Virus record (IMG/VR): IMGVR_UViG_3300049783_001426
Coordinates: 1-64,000 of that record
Source: a virus
DNA length: 64,000 nt
Strand: one strand, 5' to 3'
Shown here piece by piece: positions 30,796 through 40,061 of this stretch. A model generated the notes under the pieces. That model had not been told where the DNA came from, did no database searches, and saw only the letters and a program-made list of their open reading frames with translations. A program made the position numbers and the translations under genes. Within the stretch, counting starts at the first letter, position 1. Each line of letters starts with the position of its first letter.

Positions 30796-31725
30796 ATGAG
30801 TAAAAAATTATTATGGGTTGAAAAATATCGACCTAACACAATAGAAGAATGTATATTGCCAGAAAAGGTTAAGCAGCAAGCCAAAGGTATGGTTGCGGAT
30901 GGAAATATAAATCACCTCCTCCTTAGTGGCCCTGCTGGCACAGGCAAGACTACCTTAGCCAAAGCCATATGTTATGAATTAGGTGCAGACTGGCTGATGT
31001 ACAATGGCTCTGATGGCTCACTTAACATCGAAGAATTGAGGGAGAATATTGCAGACCACGCTTATACGACTAGTCTGACTGGTCGGGATCAAACAAAAGT
31101 TATATTAATTGATGAAGCTGATGGGTTAAGTTCGTTAGTTCAGGGTGCATTGAGAAATGCAATGGAAAAATATTCAAACAATTGCAGGTTTATACTTACG
31201 TGCAATTACCCAGATAAAATTATTAGCCCATTACATTCTCGTTGTGCATCTATTGATTATAAATTTAATAAAACAGAACTAAATGACTTAGTTCGACAGT
31301 TTGCTAAAAGAACATTAGAAATACTAAAAGAAGAAGAAATAACATATGATGTCGCTGCAATTAAGGGCGTCGTGATGCAATATTTTCCAGATAACCGGAA
31401 GATATTAAACGAGCTGCAGCAATATGCACGTAGGACTGGCACAATAGATATGGAAATATTAGAAGACTTAAAATCTGATATGGAAATATTATTTAAAGCC
31501 GTATTAGATAAGAATTTTGCAGATACCAAATCTTGGATTGCGAACCATTCAGTTGGTACTATTTTTAATTCTTTATATAAACAGTCTGAGAGGTATATAC
31601 CGAAACAGAACATGCCACTTTTTATAATGAGACTCGGTGAGTATCAAAAATATCATGGTATTGTTCCCAACCAAGAACTTAATATTTTGGCATGTCTGAC
31701 TGAGTTTATGTCTGATTTACCTTAA
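30796..31725 (+). CDS. 44: Sliding-clamp loader large subunit, gp44 type
   Basis: AAA+ ATPase that with gp62 loads the gp45 clamp. 309 residues (T4 gp44 has 319). Walker A is GPAGTGKT at 45-52, Walker B is ILIDEAD (D106, E107, D109), the sensor region RFILTCNY, and the arginine-finger SRC motif at 148-150 as in all clamp loaders. Opens the replisome block, which follows the T4 order with insertions. Confidence 0.96.
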   Translation: MSKKLLWVEKYRPNTIEECILPEKVKQQAKGMVADGNINHLLLSGPAGTGKTTLAKAICYELGADWLMYNGSDGSLNIEELRENIADHAYTTSLTGRDQTKVILIDEADGLSSLVQGALRNAMEKYSNNCRFILTCNYPDKIISPLHSRCASIDYKFNKTELNDLVRQFAKRTLEILKEEEITYDVAAIKGVVMQYFPDNRKILNELQQYARRTGTIDMEILEDLKSDMEILFKAVLDKNFADTKSWIANHSVGTIFNSLYKQSERYIPKQNMPLFIMRLGEYQKYHGIVPNQELNILACLTEFMSDLP

Positions 31726-31733
31726 ATAAAATA

Positions 31734-31761
31734 CTTACTTTTCTGCATAAGTTAGTATACT
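31734..31761 (+). promoter_or_regulatory. Sigma70-type promoter
   Basis: CTTACT at 31734-31739 and TATACT at 31756-31761, spacer 16. AGTATACT around the -10 is palindromic. It would drive gp62 and the polymerase. Confidence 0.6.
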
Positions 31762-31794
31762 TATACAACCTACACAAATAACCAAGGAATTGAC

Positions 31795-32049
31795 ATGTTC
31801 GAAATTTTAATTGGCATTTTATTTTATGTACTAATCGCGACTATTTTATTCATTAACTGTGTTTTAAATGACTTAAATATTAAATACGAAAAGTTTTCAC
31901 ATATGACAGAAACGCACCACGAAATGTATTTGTTTTTTTGTTCTATTTGGTTATTTTTGGTTATTTTAATACTTTATGGAAATATTAAGGATTGGTATGT
32001 TAAATATATTCGGGGAAACTTCAGTCGATCTGGTGGAGGAGGAGTTTAA
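31795..32049 (+). CDS. Small two-helix membrane protein overlapping gp62
   Basis: 84 residues with hydrophobic helices at about 2-24 (EILIGILFYVLIATILFI) and 46-63 (MYLFFCSIWLFLVILILY), ending SRSGGGGV. The last 53 bases overlap the gp62-like gene in another frame, and the G-rich end encodes the glycine run. It has no T4 counterpart that I recognise. The overlap suggests coupled translation with gp62. Confidence 0.6.
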   Translation: MFEILIGILFYVLIATILFINCVLNDLNIKYEKFSHMTETHHEMYLFFCSIWLFLVILILYGNIKDWYVKYIRGNFSRSGGGGV

Positions 32050-32479
32050 GGCTCCACCAAACCCAAAGTTATTTGATTGGCTGGCTTCAATAAATAAATC
32101 TAAGGTCGATTTAAGACTCACTTCACTTAGTGATAATATCGGACCTGATTCTATGATGAAAGGTTATGAACCCTTCATCATAAATAAAGGTATTGGGCAA
32201 TCTGTTGGTACTATTGGCTTTGCTAATATATTAAATCGGTTACCTCATATCCCAAAGGAACAACAATATCTATTTCTTATGATGGGTATACCACGCAATA
32301 AATCATTTGCTGCATGGGCTAAAGAAGAAAAAATAAATAACTTAAAAGAAGTTATGGACAAATTGTGCTATACAAAAGAAAAGGCCAAAGAAGCTATATT
32401 GGTCTTGGGAGTTGATGGCGTTAACGAACTGCTACACGAAAAGGGTGGCATACAAAAGAAAATCAGGGGAAAGAAATGA
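31997..32479 (+). CDS. 62: Sliding-clamp loader small subunit, gp62 type
   Basis: 160 residues (T4 gp62 has 187). The stretch GYEPFIINKGIGQSVGTIGF corresponds to the PFIVN(R/K) segment of gp62, and the C-terminal half is helical as in T4. ATG at 31997 with AAGG upstream is preferred over the ATG at 31976. Forms the 4:1 complex with gp44. Its position between 44 and 43 agrees with the T4 gene order. Confidence 0.85.
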   Translation: MLNIFGETSVDLVEEEFKAPPNPKLFDWLASINKSKVDLRLTSLSDNIGPDSMMKGYEPFIINKGIGQSVGTIGFANILNRLPHIPKEQQYLFLMMGIPRNKSFAAWAKEEKINNLKEVMDKLCYTKEKAKEAILVLGVDGVNELLHEKGGIQKKIRGKK

Positions 32480-33105
32480 GTACATTTGATAGAGTTGCAT
32501 TATGGAACACCGTTTGTGGTAAAGTTGCGCCAGAATTTGGTACACTCGATTATTTCACTACATTACGTAATCAGGCAAAAAGAATCCAAGAAGAATTGGA
32601 CGAATTAGTGCTTGCAGTTGATGTTGCAGAAAATATACAAAATATTATATTAGATCAGTCTTGTTCTATTAATGTAGTTAATATTGACGGCGTATTTTAT
32701 GAATGCACCGAAGAAGAATTAAGTAAACAACATCAGGAAATTCTAGACGCTGGCTGTGATTTAGATGTAGTTGTTGCTGGTTTGAACTTCTTGTCCGGTC
32801 ATGCTTACTCTCTTGCAATCGAAGAAGTTTTGGCTAATAATGATGCTAAATACACAGGCGTAGCTGATTTTGCTATAGATTCACTAGAGTCTTATGGTGA
32901 TGGTCACCGGATAGTAAGTACGCATATTGAAGTTGAGTCATCTCAACGTGATGATTTATTGGAAGGTGGCTTCACTACATACGTAAAAAATGGATTATTG
33001 TTTGCTATTTTTCATACAGTGCATCGAGATAAAGACGATAAAATTATGAAGTTGCTCGGTCACCCTAAAGTAGACCTGATCCCATTCACAAGAACAGAAG
33101 CATAA
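32476..33105 (+). CDS. MazG-like NTP pyrophosphohydrolase
   Basis: 209 residues. The metal-binding ExxE of the all-alpha NTP pyrophosphohydrolases appears in RIQEELDELVLAV, and GCDLDVVVAGLNFLSGHAYS gives the second E/DxxD helix. The C-terminal part is extra. The family hydrolyses NTPs or dNTPs to monophosphates; phage MazG proteins have been linked to ppGpp and dNTP pools. Start overlaps gp62 by ATGA. A second, different MazG-like protein lies at 47399. Confidence 0.75.
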   Translation: MSTFDRVALWNTVCGKVAPEFGTLDYFTTLRNQAKRIQEELDELVLAVDVAENIQNIILDQSCSINVVNIDGVFYECTEEELSKQHQEILDAGCDLDVVVAGLNFLSGHAYSLAIEEVLANNDAKYTGVADFAIDSLESYGDGHRIVSTHIEVESSQRDDLLEGGFTTYVKNGLLFAIFHTVHRDKDDKIMKLLGHPKVDLIPFTRTEA

Positions 33106-33113
33106 TATAACTA

Positions 33114-33144
33114 ATACCCATTCAAATAATCTTTGGGTGGGTAT
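33114..33144 (+). promoter_or_regulatory. Leader hairpin before DNA polymerase
   Basis: ATACCCA (33114-33120) pairs with TGGGTAT (33138-33144), 17-base loop, directly followed by AAGGAGGG, the ribosome site of the TTG at 33159. T4 controls its polymerase gene by an operator hairpin bound by polymerase itself. The same idea is possible here but the sequences are not alike. Confidence 0.5.
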
Positions 33145-33158
33145 AAGGAGGGTGATAA

Positions 33159-35768
33159 TTGAGTGATACATGGTTTATTAATTGTGAGGGTAGGGGTAAT
33201 AATCTATTACTTACCTACGTTCATGACGAACAAATAAAATACGTAAAGGTACCAAATTACAAACCTATTCTTTTTACATCGGGTAATGGACAACCATCAA
33301 ATTTTACTGAACTATTGACGAAAAAATCATTAGTTGCTGTGCAGTTTGATAGCATTAGGGACGCCAATGACGCCATAAGGGAGTCGCGGGATTCTGGTGA
33401 AACTTTATATGGTAACCGTAACTTTAAATATGCATTTCTACATTCACAATTTAAAAACATGGAAACTGCATATGATCCTAAACTAGTGCGGGGCTTTTTC
33501 TTAGATATTGAGTGTCCAAGTGAAAATGGTTTCCCTGACCCCGCTAAAGCAGAGTGGCCTATAAACTTGATGGGCATATATGATACATTTACAAAAAAAT
33601 ATCATATATGGGGATTAAATAAATATGATATTAACAAATATGCCGATAAATTACTTGAATCTGGTGTGCGCGTAGATGAAATTATATATCATGAATTTAT
33701 AGACGAAGTCATACTCCTCAGTCATATGCTCAAATGGTGGAATAATAACTGCCCAGCGTATGTAACTGGATGGAATACTAGTGGTTTCGATAACCCATAT
33801 TTATGTCACAGGCTACAAAAAATGGGTCTAGATATCGGTAAATTGTCTCCGTGGGGTGTTACTACCATAAGAGAGTCAGATTACCTAGGTAAAACTATTT
33901 TTATCGTCAAAATCCTTGGTGTGGCAGACCTAGATTACATGAAGGTATATAAAGATAATAGATTTAAAACACAGGAGAGTTATAAACTTGATCACATAGC
34001 TCATGTAGAGTTAGGTAGAAAAAAAGTTGATTACTCTGAAGTTGCATCAGACCTACGCACATTACACAAAAAAGATTGGGATTTGTATGCCACATATAAT
34101 GTTATGGACTGCGCGTTAGTTAAGCAACTTGATGATAAATTGGGTTATATTAATATAACACTGGCAGTTGCCTATAACGCAGGTATAAATCTAGATGATG
34201 TTAAATCTCCGGTGGCCACTTGGGAAAATATATTATATAGAGAGCTTATTGATAAAAATATAGTTCTTCCACCCAAATCTAATAACCAAAAAGTTAATTT
34301 TGAAGGTGGGTATGTCAAGTCTCCACAGAAAGGTAAACATAAATGGGTTTGTAGTTTTGATTTGAATTCATTATATCCGCATATTATAATGGGGAGTAAC
34401 ATTAGCCCAGAAACTATAACTCCAGTGGTGGTACCAGAAGCTAATGTTGATAATATATTGTTAGGTATTGAGACCGGAGAACCAACTTGTATAATACCGA
34501 AAGGTAATTTATCGGTCTGCGCATCAGGTAATACTTTTAGCAATGATCAGATGGGTGTTGCTGGTTTGCTGATGGAAAAGTTATACATCGAAAGAAAACG
34601 AATCAAGACCGAAATGTTAGTTCATGAACAAGATGTACAGAACATCATGGCTGATCAATTAGAAGGTATGATTGAAAAATACGGCGACCTTTGCAAAGAA
34701 GATCTTATAGCCGCGGCAGAAAAACAAGTGACATTAAAAAATGGTGGCCAGATGGTCCGAAAGATTTTGTTAAATAGTTTTTATGGGGCGCTCGCAAATG
34801 TTTATTTTTGTTTGTTTGATATCCGTCTAGCTGAGTCAGTAACAAAGCAGGGGCAATTGTCGATTCGATGGGCTGGTGATTGGGTAAATAAAGAATTGCA
34901 GAAAGTTTTTGCAAACAAAAAAGATTATATTGTTTATACTGATACTGATTCTATCTATGTTTGCTTAGATGATGTAGTGAACCGAATGGGGTTCGCTGAA
35001 AAGAGCACTGCTGAGACTGTCGAGATGTTAGATAACTTTTGTAAATCTAAGATGATGCCTATTTTGAACAAGGGGTATGATGAATTACAGCGACACTGTA
35101 ACAGTCGAGATCAGAAGATGATTATGGCTCGGGAAGTAATTTCAGATAACAGTGTGTTCTGCTCCAAAAAACATTATGCCTTGAGTGTGTGGAATTCTGA
35201 AGGTGTTGCATTTAGTGAACCATATATTAAAAATATAGGGCTTCATGTAGTAAAGTCTTCAACACCACAAATTGTTCGAAGTGCTATGAATAAAACTATA
35301 AGTTTAATTTTAAATAGCACAGAATCAGATGTACAAAAGTACATCAAAGAATTCAAGAAAGTTTTTATTAAAAATAAAGTCGAAGATATTTCTTTCCCGA
35401 GAGGTGTTAATGGTATGGAAGATAAGTACTGTGACGCACTAGGTGACTTTTTGAGTGGTGTTACGGTGCCCATTAATAGCAGGGCGGCCATTACATACAA
35501 TAAAGCTTTAAAGGCCAAGGGACTCGATAATTATCAGGAAATTGTGGCAGGGGATAAGATTAAATATGTGTACATAGAATTACCAAACCAAATCAACACT
35601 AACGTGATGGGTTTTATTGATATGTTACCGCCAGAATTTAATCTTCATGATAGCATTGACTGGGATTTGATGTACCTCAAGGTTTACTTAGCACCAATGC
35701 GTGAAATTATTAACTTAATTGGGTGGTCAGTAGAGCCTATAGCATCATTAGAATCATTTTTTGATTAA
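33159..35768 (+). CDS. 43: Family B DNA polymerase, gp43 type
   Basis: 869 residues (T4 gp43 has 898). The proofreading exonuclease begins FFLDIE (D116, E118), with GWNTSGFDNPYL as a later exonuclease motif. Polymerase motif A is SFDLNSLYP with D401, motif B is KILLNSFYGALAN, and motif C is YTDTDSIYV with D595 and D597. Start is TTG at 33159 with a near-perfect ribosome site. The leader hairpin at 33114 may regulate it. The C-terminal end should bind the clamp. Confidence 0.98.
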   Translation: MSDTWFINCEGRGNNLLLTYVHDEQIKYVKVPNYKPILFTSGNGQPSNFTELLTKKSLVAVQFDSIRDANDAIRESRDSGETLYGNRNFKYAFLHSQFKNMETAYDPKLVRGFFLDIECPSENGFPDPAKAEWPINLMGIYDTFTKKYHIWGLNKYDINKYADKLLESGVRVDEIIYHEFIDEVILLSHMLKWWNNNCPAYVTGWNTSGFDNPYLCHRLQKMGLDIGKLSPWGVTTIRESDYLGKTIFIVKILGVADLDYMKVYKDNRFKTQESYKLDHIAHVELGRKKVDYSEVASDLRTLHKKDWDLYATYNVMDCALVKQLDDKLGYINITLAVAYNAGINLDDVKSPVATWENILYRELIDKNIVLPPKSNNQKVNFEGGYVKSPQKGKHKWVCSFDLNSLYPHIIMGSNISPETITPVVVPEANVDNILLGIETGEPTCIIPKGNLSVCASGNTFSNDQMGVAGLLMEKLYIERKRIKTEMLVHEQDVQNIMADQLEGMIEKYGDLCKEDLIAAAEKQVTLKNGGQMVRKILLNSFYGALANVYFCLFDIRLAESVTKQGQLSIRWAGDWVNKELQKVFANKKDYIVYTDTDSIYVCLDDVVNRMGFAEKSTAETVEMLDNFCKSKMMPILNKGYDELQRHCNSRDQKMIMAREVISDNSVFCSKKHYALSVWNSEGVAFSEPYIKNIGLHVVKSSTPQIVRSAMNKTISLILNSTESDVQKYIKEFKKVFIKNKVEDISFPRGVNGMEDKYCDALGDFLSGVTVPINSRAAITYNKALKAKGLDNYQEIVAGDKIKYVYIELPNQINTNVMGFIDMLPPEFNLHDSIDWDLMYLKVYLAPMREIINLIGWSVEPIASLESFFD

Positions 35769-35773
35769 AAAGC

Positions 35774-35802
35774 TTTACATTTATTTTTAATTCATATATA
35801 AT
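35774..35802 (+). promoter_or_regulatory. Sigma70-type promoter
   Basis: TTTACA at 35774-35779 and TATAAT at 35797-35802, spacer 17. It drives the gp59-like and SSB genes. Confidence 0.85.
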
Positions 35803-35826
35803 TTCATGTCAATGTAGGAGAGTAGT

Positions 35827-36447
35827 ATGATTGGTATTTATTTGAGTGGGTACCAGTCATATAAATTATTTATGGCGATTAACCTTCACTTCAATCAAGA
35901 AAAATATGATATTTTTGAAATGAAGGGGAGGACCAAAATTAATGAAAATTCATTTACTAAAAGGAACGATAAGCATTTTTTTACTACTCTAGGGAGAGAG
36001 TATAAACGCGGTGACCTTGGTGATTATTATATGGCTAATATTATGGCTGGGTGTACTCATATATCACAGTACACTGATTATAATCTACGGGAATGGAAAT
36101 CAAAGATGCATAGGATAGACTACATCTTTGAGGAGGATCTCAAAAAGTTAAGTTTTCTTGTTGTGAAACATGAAATAAAATTTAATGATTTATTTTCTTC
36201 GATTACAGGGAACTTACCTCTGGTCGTGCAACTTTTGAACGGCGGCCACATTAACTTAGAGACTATATGTATAATCGATAAGATTTTGGGAGGTGGTATA
36301 TTATTAAGATTTGACGAACAAATCAGAGATAAATTTGTATGGCCGAAATTAAGGATGAGGATACATAAATATTCTCGCTGGCTTAATAAATTGGAATTAT
36401 CCACTTTAAGAAAAACATTAATAAATTACACAAAACAGGAAAAATAA
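35827..36447 (+). CDS. 59: Helicase loader, gp59 type
   Basis: 206 residues, close to T4 gp59 (217). Segments match T4 gp59 in order: SYKLFMAINLHFNQEKYDIF (T4 VYKLYLMIKQHMNGKYDVI), KRNDKHFFTTLGREYK (T4 RRDKYFFQKLSEKYK), the helix ending IFEEDLKKL (T4 FEEDIRNI), and the C-terminal DEQIRDKFVWPKLRMRIHKY. Loads the gp41-like helicase on forked DNA bound by gp32. It stands next to the SSB gene, as in T4. Confidence 0.85.
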   Translation: MIGIYLSGYQSYKLFMAINLHFNQEKYDIFEMKGRTKINENSFTKRNDKHFFTTLGREYKRGDLGDYYMANIMAGCTHISQYTDYNLREWKSKMHRIDYIFEEDLKKLSFLVVKHEIKFNDLFSSITGNLPLVVQLLNGGHINLETICIIDKILGGGILLRFDEQIRDKFVWPKLRMRIHKYSRWLNKLELSTLRKTLINYTKQEK

Positions 36448-36451
36448 ATAC

Positions 36452-37621
36452 ATGACATCATTTGCATCACTTAAAAACAATAAATCAAATGCACTAGCTG
36501 GACTAAGAGAGAAAGTTCAGGCATCCGCTGCAGGAGAAGGGGGGACACCAAAAGACCCAAGAAAGTTTAAATTGACGTGGGACAAAAAAACACATATCGG
36601 CAGTGCAATAATTCGGTTTTTACCGTTCGGTAATGGCGATAGATTGCCGTGGGCTGAATGGGCTGAATTTTCTTTTAAAGGTAAGGGCGGTAACTACTGG
36701 GAACGCTCTCGAAAAACTATCGGAGAGGATGACCCAGTGGCTGCACTAAACAAAGCGCAATGGGCGCGTGGCCAAGGCGAAGACGAAAATCAAGTTAAAA
36801 ACCGTGGTCGTAGATTACGATATATATCAAATATCGTAGTGATTAGTGACCCAGAACACCCAGAAAATAACGGCCAGAATTTTCTATTTGAGTATGGACC
36901 AGCAATACATAAAATGATTATTTCTGCTATGGTACCTGAGTACGCTGACCAACAACCAGTAGAAGTTTATGATATGTGGAACGGTGCTACTTTCCGTTTA
37001 CGCTCGAAAGACAAGGGTGGAAATGTAAATTACGACAGCTCTGCTTTTGATGCACCGTCGTGTCTACATGCAGATGACAGTATACTAGAAAGATTTTATA
37101 ATGGTATGATAGATCTATCTGAGTTTGAATCAGCAGATTTATGTAAAACATATGATGAATTAGACAAGTCGATGCGCAAAGTGTTGGGTGGTGCTTATTG
37201 TGCCAGTATACTGGGTGAAACTATACAGCATGGTGGTGCTGACCCTGATAGCAATAATCCATTTAGTGAGATGCAGGGTAACCAAGGTAACCAAGGTAAC
37301 CAAGGTAACCAAGGCATTCAATTCGAGAAACACCAAGCTCAACAACCACAAGGTAACCAAGGTAATGCAGACCCTTTCGCGGATCAAGGTCAACAGCCAC
37401 CTTTAGGGGATGATCCGTTTGCTAACCAACAACCACAAGGTAACCAAGGTAATGCAGACCCGTTTGCAAATCAGACCCAACAGAAGGCAGCAGGAGATGA
37501 TCCGTTTGCTAACCAAAATCAGGGGCAGAGCAGCCAAGGACAGAGCAATGCAGATCCGTTTGCAAGCCAATCAAGTGACTCAAACTCAGATGACCCGTTT
37601 GCTGATATGGATATGGGGTAA
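36452..37621 (+). CDS. 32: Single-stranded DNA-binding protein, gp32 type
   Basis: 389 residues (T4 gp32 has 301). The N-terminus MTSFASLKNNKSNAL and the core (FKLTWDKKTHIGSAIIRFLP, RYISNIVVISDPEHPENNG, MIDLSEF) match gp32. Unlike T4, the region that should hold the zinc ligands (GKGGNYWERSRKTIG) has no cysteine cluster. The C-terminal third (about 272-389) has NQG repeats and six DPF units: NADPFA, DDPFAN, NADPFA, DDPFAN, NADPFA and DDPFADMDMG at the end. Those resemble the acidic DxxPF tip by which bacterial SSBs recruit partners. It coats DNA for replication and recombination. Confidence 0.92.
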   Translation: MTSFASLKNNKSNALAGLREKVQASAAGEGGTPKDPRKFKLTWDKKTHIGSAIIRFLPFGNGDRLPWAEWAEFSFKGKGGNYWERSRKTIGEDDPVAALNKAQWARGQGEDENQVKNRGRRLRYISNIVVISDPEHPENNGQNFLFEYGPAIHKMIISAMVPEYADQQPVEVYDMWNGATFRLRSKDKGGNVNYDSSAFDAPSCLHADDSILERFYNGMIDLSEFESADLCKTYDELDKSMRKVLGGAYCASILGETIQHGGADPDSNNPFSEMQGNQGNQGNQGNQGIQFEKHQAQQPQGNQGNADPFADQGQQPPLGDDPFANQQPQGNQGNADPFANQTQQKAAGDDPFANQNQGQSSQGQSNADPFASQSSDSNSDDPFADMDMG

Positions 37622-37625
37622 TATT

Positions 37626-37844
37626 ATGATTAAATCAAAAATAAACCCAGAAACTTACGCGGAACGAATTTCTGACATCCACGATATGCTATCTGATGAT
37701 GTTAGTCTACATAGACTTACCGAAAAATGTATGGATATGAAAGTTCAGGAGTTTAATAAACTCGAAGATTTTCTTATGATATTACATGAATCTGGTAATG
37801 AAGATGGTATTGCTGCATTATCCGAAGAGCTAATGAAAGCTTAA
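37626..37844 (+). CDS. Small acidic protein next to SSB
   Basis: 72 residues from ATG at 37626, MIKSKINPETYAERISD..., helical with an acidic C-terminus. The frame is open upstream inside the SSB gene only because of the NQG repeats. T4 has the small genes 33 and dsbA near here, but I see no match to either. Strong terminator follows. Confidence 0.65.
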   Translation: MIKSKINPETYAERISDIHDMLSDDVSLHRLTEKCMDMKVQEFNKLEDFLMILHESGNEDGIAALSEELMKA

Positions 37845-37851
37845 TAATTGT

Positions 37852-37875
37852 GGCGGGGTGTACCCCGCCTTTTTT
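37852..37875 (+). terminator. Strong intrinsic terminator
   Basis: GGCGGGG (37852-37858), loop TGTA, CCCCGCC (37863-37869), then six T. Ends the gp59-SSB unit. Confidence 0.95.
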
Positions 37876-37886
37876 GGTAACATTAT

Positions 37887-38060
37887 ATGAAGAAAATAAT
37901 AAAAGTAAAACGTCATATTAAAAGTGATGGTTCGGTTGTCGAGTCATATAACCGAACTATAGACACGAATGATGTAAAATCGCTAAGTTTCTCTATCAAG
38001 AAGAAAAGATTAGAAGAAGAACAAGCAAGTATATTAAATTCATTCAGAGAGGAGGATTAA
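37887..38060 (+). CDS. Small basic protein
   Basis: 57 residues from ATG at 37887, MKKIIKVKRHIKSDGSVV..., basic with a charged helix (KKKRLEEEQASIL). Stop overlaps the RNase H start (TAATG) and its end carries GAGGAGG for that gene. It lies after a terminator with no clear promoter. Function unknown. Confidence 0.6.
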   Translation: MKKIIKVKRHIKSDGSVVESYNRTIDTNDVKSLSFSIKKKRLEEEQASILNSFREED

Positions 38061-38995
38061 TGGCAATATATCTAGATTTTTCGGGTAGTATGTTTGCTGC
38101 ATTGCATGTGGACTTAAAGGCTGGAGAGAAACCTGACCCTGATTATTTACGGTATCTAATATTAAATAATATTAGATTCTATAATAAAATGTTTAGTAGT
38201 GAGTTTGGGTTGATGCATATATGCCTAGATTCTAGTTCATGGCGCGATGGTGTATTCCCGCAGTATAAATATGAAAGACGGGCGAACAGAGCAGAAGATA
38301 ATAATGATTGGGAACAAATATTTGACCACATCTATACAATACAATCTGAAATTAAAGAACATTTACCATTTCCGGTAATACAGGCTGACGGCGCAGAAGC
38401 AGATGATATAATTGGTGTCCTATGTAGTTCCAACACAGAGCCTAGCATTTTAGTTTCTAATGATAAAGATTTCGCTGCTTTACTCAAACACAAGCACGTT
38501 AAGCGTTATAGGCCCATAGTTAAAGGTGTAGAAAAAACCCCGATAACTGACCCAGAAAGGTTCGAGTTTGACTTGATACTCAGTGGTGATAAATCTGATG
38601 GAATTCCATCTGTACGCTGCCATGACGATTTTTATGTAGAACAACACAGGGCTAAGTTAGCCAATGAAGCAATAGTGCGAGCGCCACCTGTCAGTGCAAA
38701 ATTAAAAAACTCTTGCTATGAAGCTTTTAATAAAAGCGAAGAAGAACTGGAAATAGTAATGGGTAAGTTTTTATATAAAAATTATTTAAGGAACCAATTA
38801 TTAATATCATTGGATTATGTCCCAGATGATGTTAAGGTTGCTATCCATAAATCAGTGCGGGACGCGTCACCAGCAAAAATAATGAAGACTTTAAATTTTC
38901 TTATGCAAAATCGTATGCAACGCCTTGTTGCTGAAATTAAAGACTTTACTCCAAACCAAACCCCACGGAAAGTAACATCCGTGTTTGATATATAA
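38060..38995 (+). CDS. rnh: RNase H / 5' exonuclease, T4 Rnh type
   Basis: 311 residues (T4 RNase H has 305). The FEN-family acidic motifs are visible: IYLDFSGS (D6), ADGAEADDIIG near 112, and SNDKDFAAL near 135. Removes RNA primers and adjacent DNA on the lagging strand, with gp32 and clamp. It stands between the SSB and clamp genes. Also present later is a Dda helicase. T4 likewise has rnh close to 59 and 32. Confidence 0.92.
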   Translation: MAIYLDFSGSMFAALHVDLKAGEKPDPDYLRYLILNNIRFYNKMFSSEFGLMHICLDSSSWRDGVFPQYKYERRANRAEDNNDWEQIFDHIYTIQSEIKEHLPFPVIQADGAEADDIIGVLCSSNTEPSILVSNDKDFAALLKHKHVKRYRPIVKGVEKTPITDPERFEFDLILSGDKSDGIPSVRCHDDFYVEQHRAKLANEAIVRAPPVSAKLKNSCYEAFNKSEEELEIVMGKFLYKNYLRNQLLISLDYVPDDVKVAIHKSVRDASPAKIMKTLNFLMQNRMQRLVAEIKDFTPNQTPRKVTSVFDI

Positions 38996-39004
38996 GGATT
39001 TGTT

Positions 39005-39709
39005 ATGAAAATCTCAGATGAGACTATAGTAATTTTAAAAAACCTTGCGACTTTTAATAATCATCTCGTCGTTAAGGCGGGTAATGTTATCAGTACAGTG
39101 AATGAAAAGAAAAGCACATTAATTAAAATTGTTGTGCCAGAAGAATTTCCAATAGAATTTGCACTGCATGATTTATCTGGATTACTGAAGACGATTACAT
39201 TGTTTGAAGATCCCGATTTTGTTTTTGGTGATAATTCAATAGTAATTAGTGATTCCAGTGGGACAACCCAAGAATATTATTACTCGGACAAAGATAAACT
39301 CATCTGGGATGAGCGAGATATTACTTTCCCTGAGTGTGATATCTCGGTAACAATTACATGTGATGTTTTAAAGAAAGTCATTAAAGCTGCTGGTATAAAT
39401 GGGTTTGAAGATATTGCTATTGTCGGCGAAGACGGTAAAGTATTCTTGCGTACATTAGATAAAGAAAAAGCGACGGGCGATAACTTAACTAAAAGTAAGC
39501 GCACGTTTAGTGTATTGATTGGTGAAGAGGATAAAGGTGAATTTACTGTATTCCTCAAGCACATGAAGAAGGGTGGCAATAAGCTATCGTTTCTGCCGTT
39601 AGATTATGAACTTTCTATTTCTAATAAAAAAATAGTAAGGTTTGTATCTAACGTAGAACAATATTCAATAAGCTACATTATGGGAATAGAAGCAGATTCT
39701 GTGATTTAA
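39005..39709 (+). CDS. 45: Sliding clamp, gp45 type
   Basis: 234 residues (T4 gp45 has 228). MKISDETIVILKNLATFN and the later FALHDLSGLLKTITLF and NGFEDIAIVGEDGKVFL segments fit the two-domain processivity fold. In T4 the clamp also activates late transcription with gp33 and gp55. Neither gene is seen here, and a T7-type RNA polymerase exists instead. It is the last of the core replisome genes. Confidence 0.93.
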   Translation: MKISDETIVILKNLATFNNHLVVKAGNVISTVNEKKSTLIKIVVPEEFPIEFALHDLSGLLKTITLFEDPDFVFGDNSIVISDSSGTTQEYYYSDKDKLIWDERDITFPECDISVTITCDVLKKVIKAAGINGFEDIAIVGEDGKVFLRTLDKEKATGDNLTKSKRTFSVLIGEEDKGEFTVFLKHMKKGGNKLSFLPLDYELSISNKKIVRFVSNVEQYSISYIMGIEADSVI

Positions 39710-39791
39710 TGGCATTGCAATATAGTTACTAAATTATAATACGGGTAATTATATTGCATTACATATACCTGAAACATCAAATGGTGAAAAA

Positions 39792-40061
39792 ATGATTAAA
39801 AAAATGTTATTAGCTAGCTCAATTACAACAATTCTTCTGGGTTGCGGTGAGGCCGAACAAAAAGATATTGATGCCCATTTAAACCGCTCATTAATTAAAT
39901 TTACTGAGTCATCTGGAGTCGAATGTATTTTTATTCCAACGGGTGGAATTTCTTGTAATTGGGATAAGTACAATAAATTAATTGAAAAATGCCAACAGGA
40001 ATATCTAAATTTTCCAGATATTGAAGGGCGGTGTGAGGAAGTGGTCAAAAATAATGACTAA
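39792..40061 (+). CDS. Small lipoprotein
   Basis: 89 residues. MIKKMLLASSITTILLGC is a signal peptide with lipobox LLGC. The mature part has four cysteines (VECIF, ISCNW, EKCQQ, GRCEEV), so it may form two disulfides in the periplasm. Such phage lipoproteins often block superinfection or alter receptors, but there is no direct evidence here. It overlaps the next gene by 8 bases. Confidence 0.75.
   Translation: MIKKMLLASSITTILLGCGEAEQKDIDAHLNRSLIKFTESSGVECIFIPTGGISCNWDKYNKLIEKCQQEYLNFPDIEGRCEEVVKNND

Noticed and set aside
37188-37406. Frame encoding VTKVTKVTKV inside the SSB gene
   Set aside because: It is the shifted reading of the GGTAACCAA repeats; the SSB frame is clearly the real one.
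37410-37625. N-terminal extension of the gene at 37626
   Set aside because: The upstream part lies within the SSB tail repeats; a start with proper spacing is at 37626.
37626-38060. T4 gp33 or DsbA equivalents
   Set aside because: Position resembles T4, but neither small protein shares recognisable sequence with them.
39720-39750. Promoter before the lipoprotein at 39792 (TTGCAA and TATAAT)
   Set aside because: The spacer is only 14 bases, too short for a credible sigma70 promoter.
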